Below, piece by piece: positions 9,695 through 18,330 of a stretch of DNA of 64,000 nucleotides. The DNA is taken from contig JADJEV010000003.1 of NCBI GenBank assembly GCA_016708905.1, positions 372,001 through 436,000 of the forward strand, given 5' to 3'. Both the position numbers and the translations under genes were made by a program. Positions within the stretch are counted from its first letter, which is position 1, and each line of letters opens with the position of its first letter. The notes below the pieces were generated by a model that was not told the origin of the DNA, made no database searches, and worked only from the letters and a program-made list of their open reading frames with translations. The stretch is from Candidatus Methylophosphatis roskildensis. Lineage in GTDB: Bacteria; Pseudomonadota; Gammaproteobacteria; Burkholderiales; Rhodocyclaceae.

Positions 9695-11615
9695 CGGTAT
9701 CGCTCTTTCCCCTCGGCGTTCTATTGATGTGAACGAGGCAATCCTCGTCCGTATGCGCGATGTCCTGCGGCACCGCGGCCCCGACGACGCAGGCATCTTC
9801 ATCGAAGGCCCTGTGGGTCTTGCGCACCGCCGTCTCAGCATCGTCGATCTGGCCTCGGGGCACCAGCCCATGTCCAACGAGGACGGGTCGCTTCAGATTG
9901 TCTTCAATGGGGAGATTTATAACCACGCAGATTATCGGTCGGGTCTCGAGGCTCGTGGCCACGTATTTGCGACGCGTTCCGACACGGAGATGATCGTGCA
10001 TTTGTACGAGGAACATGGCAGCCGCTGTGTCGAACACCTCAGGGGCATGTTTGCGTTCGCCATCTGGAATCGGTGCACGAAGGAGCTGTTCATCGCTCGT
10101 GATCGTCTCGGCGTAAAGCCACTCTACTACGTTCACACAGATGATGGATCTCTCTTCTTCGCCTCGGAAATCAAGGCGCTTCTGGCCGCTAACGCGATCC
10201 GCCCAGAACTCAACATTGCCGCGCTTCCCGACTATTTCGCCAACCGCGCTACCTGCGACGACACGACACTCTTTGCAGGCGTGCGACGACTCCCGCCGGG
10301 GCACACGCTTTCTTGGAAAGACGGGAAAACCAACATCGCGTGCTATTGGGATGTTGGCCCCGGAGATGTTGATGAAAGCCATGCGCGGTCTTCCACCGAA
10401 TACATCAACGACTGGCGCGATCTGTTTGAAGCATCCGTGAAACTTCGCCTAATGGCGGATGTTCCTCTTGGTATGTTTCTTTCGGGCGGCATTGACTCTT
10501 CTGCCATAGCTGCTGTGATGTGTCGGCTGGTTTCGGAGCCGATCAAGACTTTTTCAGTTGCGTTCAATGTTCCTGAAGCAAACGAACTCGAGTATGCGCG
10601 GCTGGCAGCGCAGGCTTTCCGCACCGATCATCATGAGATCCTCATCGAACCCTCTGATTTCGCGGCCGCCCTGCCACATCTCATTTGGCACGAGGACGAG
10701 CCGCTTGCTCATCCAGCTAGCGTCCCCCTTTATTTTGTGTCGCAGCTCGCGCGGCGACACGTGAAGGTGGTTCTGACTGGTGAGGGAAGCGACGAGCTCC
10801 TTGCCGGCTATTATCGCTATCGGACGACGCTGCTCAACCTTTCCGCAGGACGGATCTATCATCGATTCTCGACGGATGGCATCAGGCGCGTCGTTAATGG
10901 TGTCGCAACTGCCCTGGCGCCAGATTCACTCAAACGCAAGCTGCCACGAACGTTTCTGTATCGCCCGCCCGATGTGGACGCACTGTACTTCGACAACTTC
11001 GCGGTGTTCCCGCGTGACATGCAGCGGGATCTGTTTTCGAAGGATCTCCGGGATCAGCTCAAGGGAGTAAGTCCCTATGCCGGCATGCGCCAACACTTCG
11101 ACGCGCACCCCACGGCGAGCCTGCTCCAGCGGCTGCTGTATGCGGACTTGAAAACCTACCTGCACGAGCTGCTGATGAAGCAGGACCAGATGAGCATGGC
11201 GGCATCGATTGAAAGTCGGGTGCCATTTCTGGACCACAAATTGGTGGAGTTCTCGACGGCGCTCCCCGACCGGCTAAAACTTCATGGCTGGACTACGAAG
11301 TACGTTCTGCGTCAGGCGATGAAGGGCGTATTGCCCGATTCCATCCTGAATCGTCCCAAAATGGGGTTTCCAGTGCCGCTGGAGAGATGGTTCAGGGGTG
11401 AGTTTCGGTACCTTCTAGATGACATTGTGCTTGGAGAGCGTGCGATGGCAAGGGGTTTGTTGCGACCGGAATTCTTGCGGCAATTGGTCGACGAACACGT
11501 TAGCGGAAAGGCCAAGCATACCGAGCGTTTGTGGACGCTCGTTAATTTCGAACTATGGCAAAGGCATGTTTTGGATGGCGAAGAGTTGCCGGGCGCCCTA
11601 CCGGAAGTTGCGTAG
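9681..11615 (+). CDS. asnB: Asparagine synthase (glutamine-hydrolysing)-like amidotransferase, second copy
   Basis: 644 aa from ATG 9681, chosen because it exposes MCGISGIAL with the catalytic Cys2; the frame is open further upstream to 9630. The glutaminase domain has HRRLSIVDLASG and FNGEIYN. The synthetase domain has MFLSGGIDSSA and LTGEGSDELLAGYYRY. It is complete and carries all key residues, so it should be a working glutamine-dependent ligase. It overlaps the heparinase gene and is the last gene of the first EPS block before the IS nest. It differs clearly from the 1977 copy, so it is not a recent duplicate; the two may act on different uronates or different positions. Confidence 0.88.
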   Translation: MCGISGIALSPRRSIDVNEAILVRMRDVLRHRGPDDAGIFIEGPVGLAHRRLSIVDLASGHQPMSNEDGSLQIVFNGEIYNHADYRSGLEARGHVFATRSDTEMIVHLYEEHGSRCVEHLRGMFAFAIWNRCTKELFIARDRLGVKPLYYVHTDDGSLFFASEIKALLAANAIRPELNIAALPDYFANRATCDDTTLFAGVRRLPPGHTLSWKDGKTNIACYWDVGPGDVDESHARSSTEYINDWRDLFEASVKLRLMADVPLGMFLSGGIDSSAIAAVMCRLVSEPIKTFSVAFNVPEANELEYARLAAQAFRTDHHEILIEPSDFAAALPHLIWHEDEPLAHPASVPLYFVSQLARRHVKVVLTGEGSDELLAGYYRYRTTLLNLSAGRIYHRFSTDGIRRVVNGVATALAPDSLKRKLPRTFLYRPPDVDALYFDNFAVFPRDMQRDLFSKDLRDQLKGVSPYAGMRQHFDAHPTASLLQRLLYADLKTYLHELLMKQDQMSMAASIESRVPFLDHKLVEFSTALPDRLKLHGWTTKYVLRQAMKGVLPDSILNRPKMGFPVPLERWFRGEFRYLLDDIVLGERAMARGLLRPEFLRQLVDEHVSGKAKHTERLWTLVNFELWQRHVLDGEELPGALPEVA

Positions 11616-11714
11616 GCCCCGAGTTAGTCAATTCCAATTGAGGTATGAGTCTGAGCGGATGGTTTTGACTTACTTTCCGCAGGTCGCGGACGCAATATCG
11701 CGTGAATTTCCCGC

Positions 11715-12349
11715 TCAATTTTTTTGCCGAAACGCCGACGGTGAGACACCGAGCAGGTCGAGCACCTGGTTCTGTAGTGGGGTGAGCTGGGCGTCGAAGA
11801 CCTGTACGGTGGTCGTGCCCTGCATCAGCTTATGCCGTTCGGAGAGGCTGAACAGTCGCAAGACCTGTTCCGTGGTCGGGCGAGCGCACTGGGGCTGCTC
11901 GGGGTAGATGGGAAGCTCGTCGATGCGCTCGCGCTTCATGGCCAGACGCAGTTCGCGCTCGATCAATGCCTGGACGAGGAGCGCGAGGAAATACAAAGTG
12001 CATAGCGCCTCGATGCGCCCCTCGTCCTTGAGGAACACGGGCGCGATCTCATGCACGGTCTTGATCTGCTCGAAGCGTTTCTCGATCATCGGCTGGCCCT
12101 TGTGCGCTTTGAGAACCTGGGCCGGTGACAGGCTGCGATCATTGGTCATCAGCGGATACATGCCATCGCTCTGGTGGTCGTAGGCGATGGCCTCTTCATC
12201 CGTGCTCCACTCGATATCGAAGCGGCGCTTGGTGATCTTCCGGTAGGCTGTTTCCGGTCCCGGGCGACCGCGCCGGGTCTGCTTGAACAAATGCTCTTCG
12301 CGTACCGTACGACGGACGGTGAGATAGCGGGTAACGTAGTGCTTCTCGA
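11715..12349 (-). pseudogene. IS1634-family transposase, C-terminal part (split)
   Basis: This is the C-terminal third of the transposase, containing the TYRKITKRRFDIEWSTDEEA stretch, IEKRFEQIKTVHEIAPVFLKD with the catalytic-type Glu region, and a final RLFSLSERHKLM block. It is joined in sense to the 15161-16256 part once the DruA-IS is removed (the protein then reads ILEKHYVTRYLTV across the junction). It cannot be expressed as such because it lacks a start. Confidence 0.85.
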
Positions 12350-12496
12350 CAGTGCCGACGCACATGTGCTGAAACCCTGATGCTACAAGGGGTGGGAGCG
12401 CGGGCAAAAATATTTTCTTCGCGAAAGGGCTAGACAGCCGGATTTCGGTCTTGGATAATCGAGCGTGAGCCAACACGCCTTAAGGGCTTTCACGCG

Positions 12497-13426
12497 ATGT
12501 TCCAATCTGATGGGTTGAACCTGTGGCAAGGCAATCGCGAGATTGGCGCAGAAGATATTGCCTACATCCGCACTCTGATAGAGCGCTTTCCCAGGTTGGC
12601 GCGCTCGGAATTGGCTGACACGCTGTGCGAACATCTGGGGTGGCTCACGCCGGCGGGTGCGCCCAAGAAAGAGGCTTGCAGGAAGTTGCTGGCGCGCCTG
12701 GAAGCGGGCGGCGAGATTCGTCTGCCGGCGCGGCGCACACAGGGCGGCGACCAGACGAGCGGGCGGGACAGGGCAGCAACGCCCAGCGTGCCGATTGTCT
12801 CGGGTGAGTCGGTGCAGTGCACGTTGGCGCAGCTTGGGCCGGTGCGCTTGCGCCTGCTTGGGCAGGCGCACGATGTGGCGCAGTGCAATGCCTATGTCGA
12901 GCGCTTTCATCCGCTGGGCTACCACAAGCCGTTTGGCTATTGGGCGCGCTACCGCATTGAGGCCGCCGATCGAAGCCTGGGCTATCTGCTGCTGTGTGGC
13001 GCGGCCAGGGCAATCGAGCCGCGTGATCGCTGGATCGGCTGGAGTGCGCGCCAGCGCCTGGCGAACCTGCCCTGGGTGGTCAACAATAATCGTTTCCTGG
13101 TGTTTCCCTGGGTGCGGATCGAGCACTTGGCCAGCCATGTGCTGGGCCAGCTGGCACGCCAGTTGGCCGATGACTGGCAGGCGTGCTGGGGATACCGGCC
13201 GCTGCTGCTGGAGAGCTTTGTCGATCCGGCGCACTATCGCGGCACCTGCTACCGCGGCGCCGGCTGGCAGTTGCTGGGGCACACCAGCGGTCGCGGTTTG
13301 GCGCGCCCCGGCAAGCACTATCACAGCTCTGCCAAGCTGATCTTCGTCAAAGCGCTGCAGGCGCAGTGCCGTCGCCTGCTGTGCTGCGATCAACTCCAGG
13401 AAAGGCACGAACCATGGGCAAAGTGA
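12497..13426 (+). CDS. DruA-like DUF4338 protein carried by an IS (copy 1)
   Basis: 309 aa. Residues about 18-78 form a small helical module (LIERFPRLAR, LCEHLGW, CRKLLARLEAGGEIRLP) and residues about 115-270 are the DUF4338 core: YHKPFG, RDRWIGW (176-182), NNNRFLVFPW (196-205), ADDWQ, E239 followed by FVDP, and RGTCYRGAGW. DUF4338 is the family of DruA in the Druantia anti-phage system, but no druE-type helicase or other Druantia gene is near. Here it is the first gene of an IS, overlapping the transposase start by 13 bases, so the two are translated together. A role in end or target recognition is inference; no biochemical activity is known to me. Confidence 0.85.
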   Translation: MFQSDGLNLWQGNREIGAEDIAYIRTLIERFPRLARSELADTLCEHLGWLTPAGAPKKEACRKLLARLEAGGEIRLPARRTQGGDQTSGRDRAATPSVPIVSGESVQCTLAQLGPVRLRLLGQAHDVAQCNAYVERFHPLGYHKPFGYWARYRIEAADRSLGYLLLCGAARAIEPRDRWIGWSARQRLANLPWVVNNNRFLVFPWVRIEHLASHVLGQLARQLADDWQACWGYRPLLLESFVDPAHYRGTCYRGAGWQLLGHTSGRGLARPGKHYHSSAKLIFVKALQAQCRRLLCCDQLQERHEPWAK

Positions 13427-14949
13427 GCCGGCGTCCGGCACGAGAGGCGGCCAAGCAAGCGCTTCAAAAAAAACACCAGTACCGTGAGTTGCGCCAGCAA
13501 CAACAAGCCGCCGGACTCATTGTTCCTGCGCCGCCGAGCCCAGCCAGCCGCTTAAGCCCTTACCAAAGCGTTGAAGAAGAATGTCACGCGCGCACCGAGG
13601 CCGTTACCGAGCAGGCGCGCGTGTTCAGAGCGCAGCTGCCGACGCTGCTTAAACGACTGCGTCAGATCCAGGACACGCGCAACCCGAAAAAGCTCAAGCA
13701 CGCGCTGGTGAGCCTGATGCTGTATGGCATCCTGGTGTTTGTCCTGCACTACAGCTCACGGCGGGAAGCCAACACCGATATCACGCGGCCCATGTTCGAG
13801 CACAACCTGCGGCTGCTGTTCCCCGAGTTGGACAGTTTGCCCCATGCCGATACGTTGTTTCGTCTGCTGAGCAAGATCGATGTGGGCCAAATCGAGCACG
13901 CACATATCGATTTGGTCGAGCGGCTCATCCGCAAGAAGAAGTTTGCAAACTACCGGATCAATAACTGCTATCCCATCGCCATCGATGGCACGCAGAAGGT
14001 GGGCGGCGCCACTTTGTGGAGCGAGTCGCTACAGGAAAAGCGTCTGTCAGGGTCCGATCAGGACGCGCCCGAGCACGCCCGCTATCAGTACCACGTCTAT
14101 GTCCTGGAAGCGAACCTGTGCTTTCACAACGGCATGGTGATTCCGCTGATGAGCGAGTTTCTCGACTATCAGCACGGTGACACCGAGCAGAACAAGCAGG
14201 ACTGCGAGCTGCGGGCCTTTCACCGCCTGGCCGAGCGCATCAAAAAGGCCTTTCCCCGCCTGGCGGTGATGCTGCTGCTTGACGGACTGTATCCCAACGG
14301 GCCCGTGCTGGAGCGTTGCCGCGATTATCACTGGCAGTTCATGATCGTGCTCAAAGACGATTCGCTGCCCACGGTGTGGACGGAATACGGCGCTCTGCTG
14401 AAGTTCAAACCCGACAATGAACACCGCCAGAGCTGGGGCGAGCGAGCGCAGCACTTTCGTTGGGTCAATGACATTCGTTACGAATACGGACCCAACCACC
14501 GCCATCACCGCGACGTGCACGTCGTGCTCTGCCGCGAAAACTGGCAAGCGCTCGACGAGGACGGCGAGATCGTGACAAAGACCGCCAAACATGCCTGGAT
14601 CTCAAGCCAAAAGCTGCGGCGCGAGAACGTCCACCAACGCTGCAATCTGGCGGCGCGTCACCGTTGGGGGATCGAGAGCTGCAACCTGGTCGAAAAGCAC
14701 CACGGTTACCGCTACGAGCATCTCTTCGCCAAGAATTGGAACGCGATGCGCGGCTATCATTACCTGATGCGTCTCGCGCACCTGCTCAACACCCTGGCAC
14801 GCTTCTCGAGCGCGCTGGTCGCGCAGCATCTGGCGATCGGTGTGCGCGCCTTCATACAATTCGTGCGCAGCACCTATAGCGGCCCATGGCTCGATCCGCC
14901 AACGGTCAAACAGCGCATGGAACGTCCGTTCCAGCTTCGCTTCACCTGA
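13414..14949 (+). CDS. DDE transposase of DruA-IS (IS4-like, copy 1)
   Basis: 511 aa from ATG 13414, preceded by AGGAAAGG; the frame stays open upstream through druA, but that stretch has no family character. The first 75 residues are basic and Gln-rich. A DDE/RNase H-fold core follows: D191 in AIDGTQK, D290 in LLLDGLY and E421 in RWGIESCN, with the long beta-strand-rich insertion typical of the IS4 group between the last two. The C-terminus (GYHYLMRLAHLLNTLARF) is also IS4-like. It cuts and joins the 14-bp ends. Identical protein in all three copies, so the element moved recently. Confidence 0.88.
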   Translation: MGKVSRRPAREAAKQALQKKHQYRELRQQQQAAGLIVPAPPSPASRLSPYQSVEEECHARTEAVTEQARVFRAQLPTLLKRLRQIQDTRNPKKLKHALVSLMLYGILVFVLHYSSRREANTDITRPMFEHNLRLLFPELDSLPHADTLFRLLSKIDVGQIEHAHIDLVERLIRKKKFANYRINNCYPIAIDGTQKVGGATLWSESLQEKRLSGSDQDAPEHARYQYHVYVLEANLCFHNGMVIPLMSEFLDYQHGDTEQNKQDCELRAFHRLAERIKKAFPRLAVMLLLDGLYPNGPVLERCRDYHWQFMIVLKDDSLPTVWTEYGALLKFKPDNEHRQSWGERAQHFRWVNDIRYEYGPNHRHHRDVHVVLCRENWQALDEDGEIVTKTAKHAWISSQKLRRENVHQRCNLAARHRWGIESCNLVEKHHGYRYEHLFAKNWNAMRGYHYLMRLAHLLNTLARFSSALVAQHLAIGVRAFIQFVRSTYSGPWLDPPTVKQRMERPFQLRFT

Positions 14950-15160
14950 CAGGCCTGCAAACCGCGCTGTCCCATCCCTGCATTCGCCGCGGGGCGCCCG
15001 CTATTGCCCGAACGTCACCGGGCTGTCGAATCCGACCGGGCCAGCGCTCAGGCGCACTCGCAAAAGCGCCTTCTCGGCCACCTGTTTGACCCAAATCCGC
15101 CCGAGTCTTCCGAATAATCGTGCTACAACCTGAATCGACGCTATACGTGCGTCGGCACTG

Positions 15161-16256
15161 GCTTCTCGAGGATCGTCTTGACTTGGTAGTCGATGTCGGC
15201 TGCACCGCGCAGCCGGGTCTTCGCCCCGGCAAGCCGGTCGCGCAACGACTGGAGTTCTTCGCTTGCCGCGGCGATATTGCGGCGCCGTCGTGCTGCCTGA
15301 CGCAGGGTGAGCAAGGTGCTCCAGACCCAGACGACGGACCAGGCTTCCGTTGAAGGCAAGGGCGCCCGATAGACCCACCAGCAGTCGCGCGGTCCGTCCT
15401 GGTAGCGTGGATTGGGTCGGTCCCAGACGCTTTCCCATGCCGGGGAGTGGGTCTGAATCCAGAGCCGGAATTCCTGGTCCTCAAGGCGATTGCGCGGCAT
15501 CACGGTGACGAAGCGTCCGCCGGCGCGATCGATCGCCTCCATGTTCTCGCGCGAGCACAGTTTCGAATCGGCGACATAGAGGAAGTCCGCGCGCCCGGCC
15601 ACCGCCCGCAGCGCATTCCAGGTGTCAATGTGGGTCCGGGAGTCGCTCGTCTGGCCATCGGCGCAACGGAAGGCGACGGGAATGTTTCCGTCGGCAGTCA
15701 TCGTCAGAATGAAGAGCAACTGCTTCAAATCCGGGCGGTGCGCCTTCGAATGACCGAAGGTGATCGCCGGGGCGCGGCGGCCACGGATCTTTCGCCCCGA
15801 GGCCACGGGATACTTGCCGCAAAAGCTGATCGACGTGCTGTCGTTGTGCAACTCGTCGAAGCGCACGCCAAAGCGCTCACCAACGGCCAGCACGACCTCG
15901 GTGAGCAATGCCGCCCGGTCGGCGTCGAACAGGCGGTCCAGCGCCCGCCCGAGCCGATCGTCGGACAAGTGCGCCATCTCCTCGGCGCTGACCCCGAACA
16001 TTCCGCTGGCAAACCCGTGCACCGTTTCCTGCTGGCGGTAGATCGGCTCGCGCTCGACGATGATCGAGCGGAGCAGGACGCCCAGCGCGGTGGCGTGCGT
16101 GACCGCACAGCGGGTGTCCGAGGGGATATGCCGCGCAAGTGCCTGCTGGACGCCGACGCGTTCGATGAAGTGATTGATCAGGGGTAAGGGGCCCAGCCGC
16201 TCGATTTGCAGGTTGAATCGAGTTTCGTCTTGGAAATGGGCTTGCGTGTCGCTCAT
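15161..16256 (-). pseudogene. IS1634-family transposase, N-terminal part (split)
   Basis: Starts at ATG 16256 and carries the N-terminal two thirds: LGPLPLINHFIERVGVQ (the DUF4277-like N-terminal domain), DELHNDSTSISFCGKYPVAS with the first Asp, and LYVADSKLCSRENMEAID with the second. The frame runs into the inserted DruA-IS and ends there in foreign sequence. With the C-terminal piece at 11715-12349 it would make a normal IS1634-type enzyme. Confidence 0.85.
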
Positions 16257-16300
16257 TCTGGCGTTAATCTTAGCGACAGATCTACGAAAGTCAAGTCGCC

Positions 16301-16651
16301 ATGCCGAGAAAACCGGAAACGATCATCAAACAGGCCAGGCAGCGGATCGCCCGCATCCGCGAGACCTTGGGCGACGTCGATTACCTGTGCTCCGGGACCC
16401 TTCTCCAGCGGACAAAGGTCTGCGGCAAAGCCGGCTGCCGCTGCGCTCAAGACCCGAACGCACGTCACGGGCCTTACTTCGAGTGGGGGCACATGCAAGG
16501 GGGCAAGCTCGTCCATCGCGCGGTCTCGCCCGAGCAGGCCGCAATCCTGCGGCTTGCCATCGACAATTATCGCAACGTCAAGCAGCTGCTACGCGATTGG
16601 GAGGTCGAGACAGAACGGCTGATCGACGCCGAAGCGCCTCGCGAGGCGTGA
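16301..16651 (+). CDS. Small IS1634-associated protein (DUF6788-like)
   Basis: 116 aa, divergent from the transposase with a 44-base shared promoter region. It has the motif CGKAGCRCAQDP with three cysteines, followed by HGPYFEW, the pattern of the short DUF6788 proteins that I recall being encoded in elements of this kind. The cysteines could bind a metal and the protein could be a DNA-binding or regulatory accessory, but no function is established. It lies inside the terminal repeats of the element. Confidence 0.65.
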   Translation: MPRKPETIIKQARQRIARIRETLGDVDYLCSGTLLQRTKVCGKAGCRCAQDPNARHGPYFEWGHMQGGKLVHRAVSPEQAAILRLAIDNYRNVKQLLRDWEVETERLIDAEAPREA

Positions 16652-16771
16652 AAAAAACGACCGCGGGGAAATTACGCGGATATTCGACTCGCGACCTGCG
16701 GAAAGTAAGTTTTGACTTTCGGGATGCCTATCAAAACTGATGAGGTCTGTGGAGCTTGTGGGCAAAGGGGT

Positions 16772-17084
16772 CACGGCAATCGCTTACGCAGACGTCGTAA
16801 ACCCTTGGAGAAATTCGTTTAGGGTCAAAGAGATATGACGTGGGCTTGCAAGCTGGGCCGAAATGGCGTCCTTGATGTTGCCTTCAACGATGATCAGATG
16901 CGGGCTCGGGAGAAAAATGCCGGGGCCAATCTCGCCACGGTGCGTCGCCTTGTCCTCAATCTGTTCCGCCTCGATAAGTCCTCACGTAAGGGCGGCATCT
17001 ACACCCGTCGAATCTTGGCCGCTTCCTCCGATTCCTATCGCGCCAGACTTCTGGGGCTTGAGGCAATTTGATGCAATTGCCCTG
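16772..17084 (+). mobile_element. ISAs1 remnant with internal deletion
   Basis: An ISAs1-type end, CACGGCAATCGCTTACGCAG, at 16772 is followed by about 95 bases like the left end of the intact ISAs1 at 18331 (read on its opposite strand). It then joins the last 70 codons of an ISAs1 transposase (LDVAFNDDQMRAR, VRRLVLNLFRLD, SYRARLLGLE; stop at 17071). It closes with GCAATTGCCCTG, an inverted ISAs1-like tip. Most of the transposase is missing, so it could only move in trans. No target duplication is visible. Confidence 0.6.
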
Positions 17085-17320
17085 GCGTTCTGGACGCAAC
17101 GGTGTTCCAGAAATGCTTTCGGCAGTGGGTTGGCAGCATCGTTGGCGCGGCCCAAGGCGTTGTGGCCTTCGACGGCAAGACGGTGAGAGGATCGAAGGAC
17201 GGGCCGAACACGGCCCTGCACATGGTCAGCGCCTACGCCAGCACGCTGGGCGTATCGCTGGGACAGGAAGGCACGGCCGGCAAAGGCAATGAGCTGGCTG
17301 CGACCAAGGCGTTGTTTGAT
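17084..17320 (+). pseudogene. ISAs1-family transposase, internal fragment
   Basis: Reads GVLDATVFQKCFRQWVG, VVAFDGKTVRGSK (the first catalytic Asp region) and LGQEGTAGKGNEL, the central part of an ISAs1 transposase related to but different from the intact one at 18343. It lacks both ends and runs directly into the left end of an IS3-type element, so it is debris. Confidence 0.75.
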
Positions 17321-17451
17321 CTGGTCCCCAATAAACGGACGCCACGAGGCATGGTAGTTTGACCTTGCGGAGGTAGGAAATGAAGACTGGATCGGATCGG
17401 AAATACACGCCCGAGTTTCGGGCGACGGCGGTCAAGCAGGTGATCTTCTGA
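17321..17451 (+). mobile_element. IS3-family left end with start of orfA (fragment)
   Basis: Includes AAACGGACGCC, also found in the IS3-type end at about 39500, then a good ribosome site GGAGGTAGG and ATG 17380. The ORF reads MKTGSDRKYTPEFRATAVKQ, the usual opening of an IS3 OrfA helix-turn-helix, and stops at 17451 after 23 codons because the rest is lost. Confidence 0.6.
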
Positions 17452-17548
17452 TGCGGCTTCAAGACATTCACCTCCTCTACCCCCCGCGTTGGAATCGAGG
17501 GGCGATGATGTCCTGTCCGCGCCACCACTCACATTGCCGACAATTAGG

Positions 17549-17983
17549 TCATCGGCATGCACCTGGGTGGGGGATTTTCAAGTGGCCACAAGTGGAGGAG
17601 TTTGGGTGGCCGCCGGGGAGCGTACCGTGCAGGCTGTCCGTCTCGGCCAGCAGGGCGAGGTCGGTTTCGGTGAATTTGCGCTTCAGCCCATTGGTGGGCG
17701 CGCGGTAGGCCTTGGTGAGTATCTTGCCCGCCAGCCTGCGCTTGACCAGTCGGGTGAGCTGCTGGCGCGAGTAGCCGGTCGTACGTTGCAGATAGCGCAG
17801 AACCACGCCCTTGTCCGGCTTGTTCAGCCGTCGATAGCCAAACCGCCCCAGTACTTCGGCGATGTGGCCGTAGCGATCGTCGCTCCGATCGGATGCCCCG
17901 AATTCGACCGCAATCGTCCCCGCCAGAAAAGCGCGTACTTGATTCAGCGTCGCCAACTTCACTTCGTTCATGTCGATCACCAT
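17549..17983 (-). pseudogene. N-terminal fragment of an integrase-type (rve) transposase
   Basis: 144 codons. The first 115 residues look like the N-terminal DNA-binding part of IS481-like or integrase-type transposases: VRAFLAGT, YGHIAEVLGRFGYRRLNKPDKGVVLRYLQ as quoted in parts, YSRQQLTRLV, FTETDLALLAETDSLHGTL. The catalytic domain is missing: after HGTL the frame enters unrelated sequence. The flanks 17452-17548 and 17984-18096 hold no recognisable gene. Confidence 0.5.
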
Positions 17984-18330
17984 GCCCCCGATGATCGATC
18001 CCGTTACGCGCGTTCAGCCTCATTCCTTCTTGGAAATCCAGACAACAGTTCAGACTCATACCATTTTGGAAAAGCCTGAGTTAGGCGGGGTTCTGCTTGA
18101 TCCTAGATTCCTCGGTTGGTCGCTGCGTGGCCCTTACAATCTCAGATGGAGCGTGGCCGATGCCGCTTCGACGAGCCTCACCAAACGGGTGAGCCCGCTA
18201 CGCACCAGCTGGCACGTCCGGGCAGGCGTCTGGCTTTGTCGCTCCTCCTTGCAGGGAGCGGCCCTGCTGCGTCGTCGCTTCGCGCCATACACCTGCCCGA
18301 ACGTACCATCGGGCGCGTCCAACTGAGGAA

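Larger units (their letters stand above)
12350..15160 (+). mobile_element. DruA-IS copy 1: two-gene insertion sequence (DUF4338/DruA + DDE transposase)
   Basis: 2811 bp with perfect 14-bp terminal inverted repeats CAGTGCCGACGCAC, flanked by the 9-bp direct repeat GCTTCTCGA (12341-12349 and 15161-15169). It carries a druA-like gene and a 511-aa transposase on one strand, overlapping by 13 bases, plus about 210 bases of non-coding sequence to the right end. Two more copies, at 23957 and 30022, encode identical proteins. This copy is one base shorter than the others because a C is missing from a C-run near 14998, in non-coding sequence. It is inserted inside the IS1634-type transposase gene. I do not recognise the element as a named IS. 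Confidence 0.93.
11669..16709 (-). mobile_element. IS1634-type element, split by DruA-IS copy 1
   Basis: The ends are inverted copies beginning CTTACTTTCCGCAGGTCGCG (left at 11669, right end at 16709) and are bounded by TTTTGA at 11663-11668 and 16710-16715, a likely 6-bp target duplication as expected for IS1634 relatives. Inside are a transposase on the minus strand, broken into two parts by an inserted IS (12350-15160), and a small divergent gene at 16301. Removing the insertion and one 9-bp GCTTCTCGA duplicate restores a continuous transposase, so this element was intact when it was hit. Confidence 0.85.

Noticed and set aside
9576..10382. Antisense ORF of 268 codons inside the second asnB gene
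   Set aside because: Lies fully opposite a strongly conserved amidotransferase; no family character.
12383..13441. Long antisense ORF of 352 codons (also at 25677-26735 and 30055-31113)
   Set aside because: Shadow frame of the druA-like gene in GC-rich DNA; composition and lack of motifs do not fit a protein.
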